From assembly GCF_052065695.1 (NCBI RefSeq), contig NZ_JBQHTM010000047.1, forward strand, positions 1 through 26,027: 26,027 nt of DNA. Reading direction: 5' to 3'. Origin of the DNA: Intestinimonas sp052065695. Its GTDB lineage: Bacteria > Bacillota > Clostridia > Oscillospirales > Oscillospiraceae. The notes beneath the pieces were generated by a model that saw only the letters and a list, made by a program, of their open reading frames with translations, made no database searches and was not told where the DNA came from. Shown piece by piece: positions 6,517 to 13,749 of this stretch (position 1 is the first letter of the stretch; the number at the start of each line of letters is the position of its first letter). A program made the translations under genes and the position numbers.

Positions 6517-8138
6517 AAATGAAAAGAACACAAAAAATTGGCAATAAAATCACGGTGCTGTTTTCAGCTTTTTTCATAGTAACGATTATTGCCCTTGTAG
6601 TAACAAGCTGGCTTTCCATGACAGCAATCGTCAAAAATGAGTTAGAAAGCCAGTGTGTAACGGCAACGAACATGCTGGAGCGGGAGCTGGCTGCGGACGA
6701 AACAGCAGATCGTGATGCTCTTTTGGATGAATTAAAAAGAGAAATGGGTTGTGAATTTACCATTTTTGAAGGCGATGTCCGCACCCATACCACCATAATA
6801 GAAAACGGGAAACGTTCCATTGGCACACGTCTGAATAGCGACCTCGCAAAAATTGTAATTAACCAGGGACAGGCATATGTTGGCGAAGCGGATATATTGG
6901 GAACGCCGTATTATTGCTCCTATTCCCCCATCAGGTCAGACGATGGAAAAGTTGACGGTCTGCTGTTTGCAGGGGTGTCAGAAGCAGACGCCGAGGCAAT
7001 GATGACCAAAGGCACTGTGATTATGTGCATTATTGGTATTCTTTTGGTGCTTTGCGGAATCGTGACAACTCGGGTATTTGTAGTTAAATATGTTTCCAAT
7101 CCTCTGAAAGAGATACAAAATGCCGCTGGTTCCCTCCTTGTGGGTGATTTTAGTGTTCAGCTCACATGTGACAGCAAGGACGAGTTTGGGGAAACCTGCC
7201 GCAAACTGCAAGAGAGTTTTACCGAACTGCGCCGGATCATAACGATTACTTCTAAGGGCATGGAGGCTCTTGCCGACGGCGACTACTCCATCACCACGAC
7301 CAAGACATTCCTTGGAGAGACAAAAGGCATTGAGGATTCCGTTGACCTGCTTCTCATACGTATGAATCAGGCGATCCATCAGATCCGGTCTGCCGCAGAG
7401 CAGATTGACGCCGGGTCAAGGCAGGTTTCCGATGGCGCACAGGCATTGGCACAAAGCTCCACCCAGCAGGCCAGCAGCGTAGAGGAACTGTCCGCGAGGC
7501 TGCAGGAAGCCTCTGAAACTGTCACTTCCAACGCAAAGGATGCCGGCGACGCGGCCAGGCTTGCGATGGAGGTTGGACAGGTGACGCAGGAAACTTTGGA
7601 AGATATGAAGGAAATGCTGGGGGCAATGGATGAAATTTCGGCCACATCCGAGGAAATCAGCAAGGTTATCAAGACCATTGAGGACATCGCTTTCCAGACC
7701 AATATCCTTGCGCTCAACGCTGCTGTAGAAGCGGCACGGGCCGGAACCGCAGGTAAGGGGTTTGCGGTTGTTGCGGACGAAGTGCGCAACCTGGCAGCCA
7801 AATCTGCCGAGGCCGCACAAAGCACTACCTCTATGATTGAAAACTCCCTGACTGCTGTAAAGCGCGGCGCAGGCGTTGCAGAAAGGACCAACGAATCCTT
7901 TGGCGGCCTTGCCGGGAAGGTGCAGGATACCGTAGCGTTGGTAAACCGTATCTCTGAGGCTTCCATGCAGCAATCTGCAAGCATTCAGGAAATAAATGTC
8001 GCCGTTGATCAGATTTCCTCTGCGGTGCAGACTAACTCCGCCACAAGCGAAGAAAGCGCGGCTGCCAGCGAAGAGCTTTCTTCTCAGGCAAGTCTCCTGA
8101 AAGAGCTTGTATCACGGTTCAAGCTGGCAGGTATGTAA
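6513..8138 (+). CDS. Methyl-accepting chemotaxis protein with periplasmic Cache domain
   Basis: 541 aa. First membrane helix about 14-35, extracytoplasmic single-Cache-like domain to about 165 (CEFTIFEGDVRTHTTIIENG, YCSYSPIRSDDGKVDGLLFAG), second helix about 168-190, HAMP region about 191-245 plus a second HAMP-like segment (MEALADGDYSITTT), then the long helical signalling domain. The hairpin tip near residues 392-425 is canonical: IAFQTNILALNAAVEAARAG followed by GKGFAVVADEVRNLA, the CheA/CheW contact site. The C-terminus (KLAGM) lacks a CheR-docking pentapeptide. ATG 6513 overlaps the cheW stop by four bases and follows AGGAGGG. The Cache domain implies a small-molecule ligand that I cannot name. 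Two hairpins follow the stop. Confidence 0.95.
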   Translation: MKMKRTQKIGNKITVLFSAFFIVTIIALVVTSWLSMTAIVKNELESQCVTATNMLERELAADETADRDALLDELKREMGCEFTIFEGDVRTHTTIIENGKRSIGTRLNSDLAKIVINQGQAYVGEADILGTPYYCSYSPIRSDDGKVDGLLFAGVSEADAEAMMTKGTVIMCIIGILLVLCGIVTTRVFVVKYVSNPLKEIQNAAGSLLVGDFSVQLTCDSKDEFGETCRKLQESFTELRRIITITSKGMEALADGDYSITTTKTFLGETKGIEDSVDLLLIRMNQAIHQIRSAAEQIDAGSRQVSDGAQALAQSSTQQASSVEELSARLQEASETVTSNAKDAGDAARLAMEVGQVTQETLEDMKEMLGAMDEISATSEEISKVIKTIEDIAFQTNILALNAAVEAARAGTAGKGFAVVADEVRNLAAKSAEAAQSTTSMIENSLTAVKRGAGVAERTNESFGGLAGKVQDTVALVNRISEASMQQSASIQEINVAVDQISSAVQTNSATSEESAAASEELSSQASLLKELVSRFKLAGM

Positions 8139-8172
8139 TTTCTCCGATATAAAAGCGAATCATCCTGTCTCT

Positions 8173-8204
8173 GCGCCTTTCTGAATCACATTGCAGAAAG
8201 GCGC
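8173..8204. terminator. Perfect 11-bp hairpin downstream of mcp
   Basis: Arms GCGCCTTTCTG (8173-8183) and CAGAAAGGCGC (8194-8204) enclose a 10-base loop. No T-run follows on the plus strand, so it may act as an RNA end stabiliser or with the next hairpin. Confidence 0.5.
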
Positions 8205-8261
8205 GGGGATACATGTTGGAGAACAGGTGAGCTTTCTGCTCCTGCGCGGATGGTACATTTG

Positions 8262-8305
8262 CAAAGGCGGCAAGGCATCATGCCTCGCCGCCTTTGTTGT
8301 TCTTT
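8262..8305. terminator. Strong intrinsic terminator between convergent mcp and xre
   Basis: CAAAGGCGGC (8262-8271) pairs with GCCGCCTTTG (8287-8296), with an inner AGGCA/TGCCT stem, followed by TTGTTCTTT. It lies between the convergent mcp and xre genes and probably ends mcp transcription; it may also stop the xre message. Confidence 0.75.
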
Positions 8306-8335
8306 AGGGAGAAAAGAATGCTATAGTTCCTTTTC

Positions 8336-8668
8336 TTAGTGGTCATCGTTTACTGCTTCTATCTGTCTGCATAGGTCGATTAACTTTTGCGCCTCAGCTT
8401 CCGTCTTGTCTTTGAAATAATCATAAACGCACTTCGGTAGCTGATTTGGAGATGTGGTCTCCGGAAAGATCAACGCATCAAGACTGATATTCAGCTCTTG
8501 TGCCAGAAGTACGACGGTTTCAAATTTAGGATTGCTACGACAGATTTCGGCTTGCATAACGGTACGATGACTCATTCCCAATTTTGCCGCAAGTTGTTTT
8601 TGTGTCAAATCCCTGACTTCACGCTCCTTGCGGACTTTTGTTCCAAATGCGTCTAACGGATTGTTCAT
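8336..8668 (-). CDS. XRE-family HTH regulator (110 aa)
   Basis: N-terminal Cro/C1-type HTH (about 8-66): FGTKVRKEREVRDLTQKQLA, AAKLGMSHRTVMQAEICRSNPKFETVVLLAQEL, then a linker and a helical tail (TEAEAQKLIDLCRQIEAV). The helix after SHRTVMQAE is normal for DNA recognition. ATG 8668 has GAGGTGAG upstream on the minus strand. Divergent to it are two AGATTAC direct repeats (8726 and 8747, 21 bp apart) that are candidate operators. It probably represses its own promoter and the short divergent transcript; it may be a regulator of the adjoining mobile element. Confidence 0.85.
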   Translation of the reverse strand: MNNPLDAFGTKVRKEREVRDLTQKQLAAKLGMSHRTVMQAEICRSNPKFETVVLLAQELNISLDALIFPETTSPNQLPKCVYDYFKDKTEAEAQKLIDLCRQIEAVNDDH

Positions 8669-8725
8669 CGCAGCTCACCTCATATCCATTTTAATTCTCG
8701 TAGGCGATGCTATAAATCACCTTGC

Positions 8726-8753
8726 AGATTACATTAAGTTAGCTTTAGATTAC
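8726..8753. promoter_or_regulatory. Direct repeats AGATTAC, 21 bp apart, candidate XRE operator
   Basis: AGATTAC at 8726-8732 and again at 8747-8753, two helical turns apart, so both would face the same side of DNA. They lie about 60-85 bases upstream of the minus-strand xre start and just ahead of a weak TATAGT box (8762-8767) for the plus strand. Confidence 0.4.
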
Positions 8754-8781
8754 TTACTGGATATAGTTTGGAGGAGACACG

Positions 8782-8811
8782 ATGAAAAATACATCGAAAG
8801 GAAGTTCTTAA
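8782..8811 (+). CDS. Nine-codon mini reading frame, possibly a leader or gene remnant
   Basis: ATG 8782 is preceded by GGAGGAG at an ideal distance and encodes MKNTSKGSS before TAA. The transcript would reach a strong hairpin at 8863-8899. It could be a leader peptide, the cut 5' end of a lost gene under XRE control, or chance. There is no homologue I recognise. Confidence 0.25.
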   Translation: MKNTSKGSS

Positions 8812-8862
8812 CCCAAGGGCATCCGATGGCGACAATGTAAAAACGATTTAGTTAACTCTATA

Positions 8863-8902
8863 ATGAGCTGCACCTCGAAAAGTGATGTGCAGCTCATTTC
8901 TT
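8863..8902. terminator. 12-bp hairpin terminator
   Basis: AATGAGCTGCAC (8863-8874) pairs perfectly with GTGCAGCTCATT (8888-8899), then TTCTTG. It would end a short plus-strand transcript starting near 8773. Confidence 0.65.
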
Positions 8903-8975
8903 GTCTGTTTCGACTTATCTTTGCTTGTGTTCTGGCGGGCGCACCTCCAAGCCCTTTTCCTTCATCTGAAACTGA

Positions 8976-9019
8976 TCAAAACCCCTGCGCGGATTGTTGT
9001 ATCCGTGCGGGGGTTTTGA
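8976..9019. repeat. Long inverted repeat (19-base arms)
   Basis: Arms 8976-8994 and 9001-9019 pair over 19 positions with two G-T type mismatches and a 6-base loop. It sits in the leader of the sigma-like gene; a T-run occurs only 12-20 bases later (TTTTTTT near 9031). It may be a terminator/attenuator or a structured leader element. Confidence 0.55.
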
Positions 9020-9060
9020 TGTTTATTGGCTTTTTTTCTGTTGGCTGCCGTTCACCACCC

Positions 9061-9102
9061 CCTCCGTTTCGATTCGCACCAACCCCAAAAACGAAACGGA
9101 GG
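9061..9102 (+). promoter_or_regulatory. Stem that sequesters the ribosome binding site of the sigma-like gene
   Basis: CCTCCGTTTCG (9061-9071) is the exact complement of CGAAACGGAGG (9092-9102). The right arm contains the GGAGG ribosome binding site, 8 bases before ATG 9111. In the folded RNA the site would be closed, so translation should depend on something that opens the stem. Confidence 0.6.
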
Positions 9103-9110
9103 AAAACATC

Positions 9111-9608
9111 ATGTTTAATAAAAAGACAGATTATGCACTGAACAAGATGGACAGCACAGCCATTATATATACCGATGCAGAAGGAACCATCGTCCGCTTG
9201 ACCCGCGATAACTTTTCCAGCTTGGACGAGTTCCTTAAATGGAAAGCTTGGTCTGATGCCAATTACCATATTACTGAAAAGTCCAATCATCTTTACCTTG
9301 ATCACACCCTCTCCATGACCGGCCTATCTGAATCTGTTGCTGTTGTACCCTCACCCGAACTGATAGAGGAAACCAGGCAGGCAACCCGCTGCCATCAGCG
9401 ACTTTGCGCGGAGCTTGTGATGAAACTTCGGGTATGCCTGACGGAGACGCAGTTCCGTAGATTGTGGATGTACTATGCCGACGGAATGAGCGAAAAACAA
9501 ATTGCAAAACTTGAGGGTGTTGGTCAACAGCGAATTTCCAAATCCATTGTTACCGCCCGGAAAAAAGCAAAAAAATTTCTTTCTTTCCAGAGTAAAAACA
9601 GGGGGTAA
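9111..9608 (+). CDS. Sigma-70 region-4-like regulator of a mobile element (165 aa)
   Basis: I start at ATG 9111, which follows GGAGG; longer upstream reading through the leader has no family resemblance. The C-terminal third (about 108-160) is a sigma region 4 / ECF-like HTH: LTETQFRRLWMYYADGMSEK, then QIAKLEGVGQQRISKSIVTARKKAKKF. The N-terminal part (TAIIYTDAEGTIVRLTRDNF, FLKWKAWSDANYH) resembles proteins found upstream of transposon recombinases in Clostridia. It has no region 2, so it is probably a DNA-binding regulator and not a full sigma factor. It is followed by a long noncoding region, a TnpW-like gene and three recombinases, and may activate them. Its translation seems controlled by the stem at 9061-9102. 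Confidence 0.8.
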   Translation: MFNKKTDYALNKMDSTAIIYTDAEGTIVRLTRDNFSSLDEFLKWKAWSDANYHITEKSNHLYLDHTLSMTGLSESVAVVPSPELIEETRQATRCHQRLCAELVMKLRVCLTETQFRRLWMYYADGMSEKQIAKLEGVGQQRISKSIVTARKKAKKFLSFQSKNRG

Positions 9609-10115
9609 AACCACCACGAAATCCGCGATAAGTAGAAGGACATTTTTCTTTGCGACTGATCTTTGAAAACTGAATATACGATGATGCAGGCACAAAACCC
9701 GCGTGATAGCGGCAAGGGGTGCGACGCCATGACGATTGCTTTCGGAGGTGATGAGGGCAAGCAATCCGAGCGACCACCGCAGCCCTTGACCCGGCATGGC
9801 AAACTGGGCGCGATGACAGCGCGGGGGACAATGAAACTTGCTCACGCTCTCCCACGGACTTGGGGGAAGCCCTGCGATATGCGCCAACCTTCGGGCAGCG
9901 GTATCGCGGAGCTATGACAGTCTTGCCAGAGACGGCCTGCATCATCCCTATCGCCGGGGGTGCGTGGCAAATACGGCGAAATATTCGGAACAAAAAATTG
10001 TGGGACCAGCCGCGCCAGTGTGCGCGGCTGCATCCCCCTTTTATGTGAATGTGGACAATCCGTGTTTTCATACACTGTAAAAAATGGCCCTTGTTTTGAA
10101 AGGCAGGTGGAGCTA
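9609..10115 (+). ncRNA. Long noncoding, structured region headed by an rRNA-type boxA
   Basis: About 500 bases without a convincing gene: small frames on both strands lack ribosome binding sites and overlap one another. TGATCTTTGAAAACTGAATA (9657-9676) closely matches the boxA antitermination element of Firmicutes rRNA operons (TTCTTTGAAAACT type). GC-rich sequence with many local stems follows, ending in a strong hairpin at 10002-10042. This suggests a structured RNA or a processive-antitermination leader. I do not recognise a named RNA family. Confidence 0.45.
10002..10042 (+). terminator. GC-rich hairpin with T tail at the end of the noncoding region
   Basis: CAGCCGCGC (10007-10015) pairs perfectly with GCGCGGCTG (10022-10030), extended by GGGA/TCCC flanks, and is followed by TTTTA. 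Either an intrinsic terminator, with the boxA upstream perhaps allowing readthrough into the recombinases, or the 3' end of a stable RNA. Confidence 0.55.
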
Positions 10116-10310
10116 TTGGAAAAGCAGGCCACTATGAATGAAGCAATCACTTCTTATAAGGAAGTTAAAATCGGAAAAACACTTTATCGTGTGACCAGCG
10201 TGTTCTCCGGCGAGAAGGACTTGGCTCGGACGCTGGAACAGCTTGCGGTACGTCGTGCGATGGCTGAGATTAACCCGCCTCAAACGGCCTGCACCAGTTC
10301 TGCAATATAA
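10116..10310 (+). CDS. TnpW-like transposon-encoded small protein
   Basis: About 64 aa from TTG 10116 (AGGTGGAG just upstream) or 58 aa from ATG 10134; the start is uncertain. The core KIGKTLYRVTSVFSGEKDLA, then RTLEQLAVRRAM, matches the small TnpW proteins that precede serine recombinase genes in Tn4451-like elements (pattern IGKTxYxVxSxF). Their biochemical role is unknown. It stands directly before the structured leader of the first recombinase, as in those transposons. A divergent relative is at 14670-14909 on the minus strand. Confidence 0.65.
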   Translation: MEKQATMNEAITSYKEVKIGKTLYRVTSVFSGEKDLARTLEQLAVRRAMAEINPPQTACTSSAI

Positions 10311-10324
10311 GAATGATATATACC

Positions 10325-10435
10325 TCTCAGCTCGGCTTGCCGCATCCTTGCGCGGCGCTGCCCCTTTACGGTATCATGTTCCTGCAAGGTAACACTTGCG
10401 GGAGCCAAACCGCCGCACGATGTATGAAGCTGAGA
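10325..10435 (+). promoter_or_regulatory. Structured leader in front of the first recombinase
   Basis: TCTCAGCT (10325-10332) is the exact complement of AGCTGAGA (10428-10435) and could close a 110-base domain. Inside, CCTGCAAG (10381-10388) can pair with CTTGCGGG (10395-10402) and CCGC with GCGG near 10340-10356. The GGGAGG ribosome binding site follows at about 10440. Confidence 0.4.
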
Positions 10436-10456
10436 TGGTCGGGAGGATAAATAACG

Positions 10457-12121
10457 ATGATCGAAAAAACATACAACGTAGGCATTTACTGCCGCCTTAG
10501 TAACGACGATGAACGGGACGGCGAATCCGTCAGCATCGAGAACCAGAAACTCCTGTTGCAAAACCATGTGCGGCAGATGGGCTGGAACGAGATCGACGTA
10601 TATATCGACGACGGGTACTCTGGCACGAATTTTGATCGCCCCGGCGTCAGGCGTCTCATCGAGGACGCCAAAGCAAAGCGCATCAATCTGATTCTGGTCA
10701 AAGACCTTTCCCGTTTTGGCCGTAACTACATTGAGTTCGGGCAGTACACCGACTACCTGTTTCCCTCCATCGGATGCCGCTTTATTGCCCTTAATAACGG
10801 CATTGACACCATGAAGGGCGATGGCAGCAACGATGTGATGTGCTTTTTGAATTTATTTAACGAATTTTATAGCCGCGATACCAGCAAGAAGGTCAAGGCT
10901 GTAAAAAAAGCCTGCGCCCAGGACGGAAAATTCATGGGGACATACCCCGCCTATGGGTACAAGCGAGATCCGCAGGATAAGCACCACCTCATCATCGATG
11001 AAGAAACAGCACCCATCGTGCGCCGGATCTTCGCAATGCGGGCATCCGGCATCGGGTTCCACTCGATTGCCGTGGCGCTCAACGAGGAGGGCATCCCCTC
11101 CCCCGGAACACTCTACTATCAACGCAAGGGAAAGAGCGATCCCCGCAACGTCAACGGCAAGTGGGCCGACCAAACGGTGAAGAAACTCATCCGCAGCGAG
11201 GTCTACATTGGAAACATGGTGCAGGGCAAGACCGGCACCATGTCCTACAAAAACCGCAGATTGGTGGAAAAACCGGAGGAAGAATGGATCAGAGTAGAGG
11301 GTACGCATGAGCCGATCATCACCCGCGAGATGTGGGATACGGTGGTCAGCATCGACCAGAAGAAGGTGCGCAAGTCACCAACGGCAGACAACATCAAAAG
11401 CATTTTCACCGGTCTTGTCTACTGCGCCGACTGCGGCTTTAAGATGCGCAACCACACCGAGAAATTCACCTATAAGGACGGCACACCGGGCAGATACAGT
11501 TCCTTTATCTGCGGCAACTATGCCCGCAGCGGCAGGGGCGCATGTACCATCCATACCGTTTATGAGAATGTTCTGACACAGCTCGTCCTCATGGACATCC
11601 GGGAAAAGGCGAGGTATGCCGACTGTGACCCGGAGCGTGTGGCTCAGCAGATCGTCCGGATCAAGGACAGAGAGGCACACAGCCTGCTGGCCTCCTGTGA
11701 AAAGGAGTTGCGCTTATCCATCGCCCGCCTCGCAGAGTTGGAAAAGCTGATGCAAAATCTCTATGAGGACAAATATAACGGCACCATCCCACAGACTGTG
11801 TTCCAAACCCTCATGCGCAAGTATGAGGCGGAACGGGTGGAAAAGGCCGAGGCTATTCCGGAGCTGGAACACAAGGTCAAATCCAACCGGGAGAATCGGC
11901 AGGACGCAACCCGCTGGACGCATATCATACGACGCTACACTGAGATCACCGAACTGGATGAGACCATCCTGTTCGAGCTGGTAGACCGCATCGAGGTTGG
12001 CGACACACAGGTTATCAACGGACAGCGCATCTGTGACATCAAGGTATATTACCGCTATGTTGGTAACGTGGACGAAGCACTGGCGGAGGAAAGGCAGATG
12101 CGGTATGACGAAGCTGTATAA
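10457..12121 (+). CDS. Large serine recombinase 1 (554 aa)
   Basis: Site-specific DNA integrase/excisionase of the large serine family. The resolvase-type catalytic domain (about 5-155) has YCRLSNDD with nucleophile Ser15, DDGYSGTNFDRPGVRRLIED and VKDLSRFGRN with the catalytic arginines. The Recombinase domain (about 170-275) and a zinc ribbon (YCADCGFKMRNH, then CGNYARSGRGAC) follow, then a coiled-coil region (about 400-475). Length and order are full for the family. ATG 10457 follows GGGAGG. The stop overlaps the second recombinase by 17 bases, so the genes are co-translated. It probably acts with the next two proteins on the ends of the element. Confidence 0.93.
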   Translation: MIEKTYNVGIYCRLSNDDERDGESVSIENQKLLLQNHVRQMGWNEIDVYIDDGYSGTNFDRPGVRRLIEDAKAKRINLILVKDLSRFGRNYIEFGQYTDYLFPSIGCRFIALNNGIDTMKGDGSNDVMCFLNLFNEFYSRDTSKKVKAVKKACAQDGKFMGTYPAYGYKRDPQDKHHLIIDEETAPIVRRIFAMRASGIGFHSIAVALNEEGIPSPGTLYYQRKGKSDPRNVNGKWADQTVKKLIRSEVYIGNMVQGKTGTMSYKNRRLVEKPEEEWIRVEGTHEPIITREMWDTVVSIDQKKVRKSPTADNIKSIFTGLVYCADCGFKMRNHTEKFTYKDGTPGRYSSFICGNYARSGRGACTIHTVYENVLTQLVLMDIREKARYADCDPERVAQQIVRIKDREAHSLLASCEKELRLSIARLAELEKLMQNLYEDKYNGTIPQTVFQTLMRKYEAERVEKAEAIPELEHKVKSNRENRQDATRWTHIIRRYTEITELDETILFELVDRIEVGDTQVINGQRICDIKVYYRYVGNVDEALAEERQMRYDEAV

Positions 12122-13739
12122 AGTGGGTATCTACTGCCGCCTGAGTGTGGATGATGCCAGCAACTCCGCAAAGGCAAACTACATCCCCTCCGACGAGTCA
12201 GTGAGCATTGAGAACCAGTACGAAATCCTCTCCAAGTTCACCATGCTCAATGGATGGACAGAGGTAAAGACCTACCGTGACGACGGGTACAGCGGGGGTA
12301 ACTTTCAGCGCCCCGGATTTTTGGAGATGCTGGAGGACGCAAGGAATGGGCTTATCAATCTGATCCTCGTCAAAGACCTTTCCCGACTGGGGAGAGATTT
12401 TGTGGAGGTAGGGCGCTATACCGATGTAGTATTCCCATCCCTCGGCTGCCGCTTCGTCTCCGTCCTGGACTGTCTGGACACGGACGGCGACAATACAGAT
12501 ATGCTGCACTTCCGCAGTCTGATGAACGACTACCACCTGAAAGACCTGAGCGGCAAGATCAAATCCGTACTTCACGCCAAAATGCGCAGCGGACAGTATA
12601 TCGCCGCCTATGCCCCCTACGGATATCGCAAGAGTGATGAGGATAAGCACAGGCTGGTCATCGACGAGGAGGCCGCCACTGTAGTACGCCAGATGTTTGA
12701 GATGCGGGCAGGCGGCATGGCCTATGGCAAGATTGCCGCCGCCCTGAACAATAAGGGTATCCTTACCCCGCGCTGGCATTGGGCCGTCCACTACGGCGAC
12801 GGAGGCTGCAAGTATTCCAAGCTCTGGATGTATGCCACTGTAAAGAATATTCTAAACAGCGAGGTCTACCTCGGTAGCCTGATCCAGAACCGCACTGGCT
12901 CCCGTTCCTACAAGGACAGTACCATGATCTATAAGCCGGAGAGCGAATGGATATGCCATGAAGTCAGCCACGAGGCCATCATCACAAAGGAACTGTGGGA
13001 GGCGGCGCAGGAAGTCAACCGCAGGGCCAGCCGGATCGCGGAGGGAAACACCCCTCCGACGCCCTGCCTGTTCACCGGCAAGCTGGTGTGTGCTGATTGT
13101 AAAGCCCCTCTTGTGGCAAACCGGGAAAGGCACCAACGTAAAAACGGTACGGTCAAGACCTATACATCCTACTACTGTTCCCGCCATGCCAACTCAGGGC
13201 GTAGCTCATGCACTCGCCATGTCATCTATGAGGAAACGCTGAAGGAACTGCTGCTGGGAGAAATCCAGGCGCAGGCCGAGGCACTGGAGCTGGATGAGGC
13301 CGCCGTATTGGACAAGCTGCAAAGGCAGTATATCTCTATGGACTTAGGCCGCTGCGAGGATGCCCGTAAGGAGATCACCAAACTGCGCCGCCGCGTAGAC
13401 GAGCTGGAACACATAACCGCAAAACTCTATGAGGATAAAGTCTGCGGCACTATTTCTGAAGCGACCTTTACGGCGCTGATGCAAAAGAGTGAGCTGGAAA
13501 GACTGGAGAAAGCGGAGCGACTGCAAACGCTACTTGCAGAAGTCAGACAAAGCGAACAGGAGGCCGCCAGTATCCAGAACTGGGCAGATATCGTCCGAAA
13601 GCACCTGCACACGCATGAGCTTGACCGCATGATGGTAGATGAGCTGATCGACCACATCGAAGTCGGTGAGCGTTTTGTCACAGATGGACATACGCACCGG
13701 GACATCAAAATCTTCTACCGCTTTGTCGGGCAGATTTAA
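12105..13739 (+). CDS. Large serine recombinase 2 (544 aa)
   Basis: Second full large serine recombinase. Catalytic domain: GIYCRLSVDD with nucleophile Ser14, DDGYSGGNFQRPGFLEMLED, VKDLSRLGRDFVEVGRY. Recombinase domain about 170-280, zinc ribbon with CADCKAPLVANR and CSRHANSGRSSC, then a coiled-coil stretch. ATG 12105 lies inside the end of recombinase 1 and has AGGAAAGG upstream; the longer reading to 11997 is an out-of-frame overlap with gene 1 and not credible. Compared with recombinase 1 it has an 11-residue insertion after the serine motif (SNSAKANYIPSDES). Paired large serine recombinases suggest a heteromeric reaction, which is inference. Confidence 0.93.
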   Translation: MTKLYKVGIYCRLSVDDASNSAKANYIPSDESVSIENQYEILSKFTMLNGWTEVKTYRDDGYSGGNFQRPGFLEMLEDARNGLINLILVKDLSRLGRDFVEVGRYTDVVFPSLGCRFVSVLDCLDTDGDNTDMLHFRSLMNDYHLKDLSGKIKSVLHAKMRSGQYIAAYAPYGYRKSDEDKHRLVIDEEAATVVRQMFEMRAGGMAYGKIAAALNNKGILTPRWHWAVHYGDGGCKYSKLWMYATVKNILNSEVYLGSLIQNRTGSRSYKDSTMIYKPESEWICHEVSHEAIITKELWEAAQEVNRRASRIAEGNTPPTPCLFTGKLVCADCKAPLVANRERHQRKNGTVKTYTSYYCSRHANSGRSSCTRHVIYEETLKELLLGEIQAQAEALELDEAAVLDKLQRQYISMDLGRCEDARKEITKLRRRVDELEHITAKLYEDKVCGTISEATFTALMQKSELERLEKAERLQTLLAEVRQSEQEAASIQNWADIVRKHLHTHELDRMMVDELIDHIEVGERFVTDGHTHRDIKIFYRFVGQI

Positions 13740-13749
13740 GGAGGACAGC

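Larger units (their letters stand above)
8669..9110. other. Regulatory intergenic region between xre and the sigma-like gene
   Basis: No full gene is visible. The region holds direct repeats, a nine-codon reading frame with a strong ribosome binding site, a 12-bp terminator hairpin, a long 19-bp hairpin, and a stem covering the ribosome binding site of the next gene. These are listed separately. The first base pairs may also contain remains of a decayed gene. Confidence 0.6.

Noticed and set aside
7379..7984. Minus-strand open frame of 201 codons opposite mcp
   Set aside because: Repetitive Ala/Ser-rich reading caused by the codon pattern of the receptor signalling domain on the other strand.
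9663..10080. Several overlapping small frames on both strands of the boxA region
   Set aside because: None has a ribosome binding site or protein-like composition; mutual overlap in a GC-rich structured region points to noncoding DNA.
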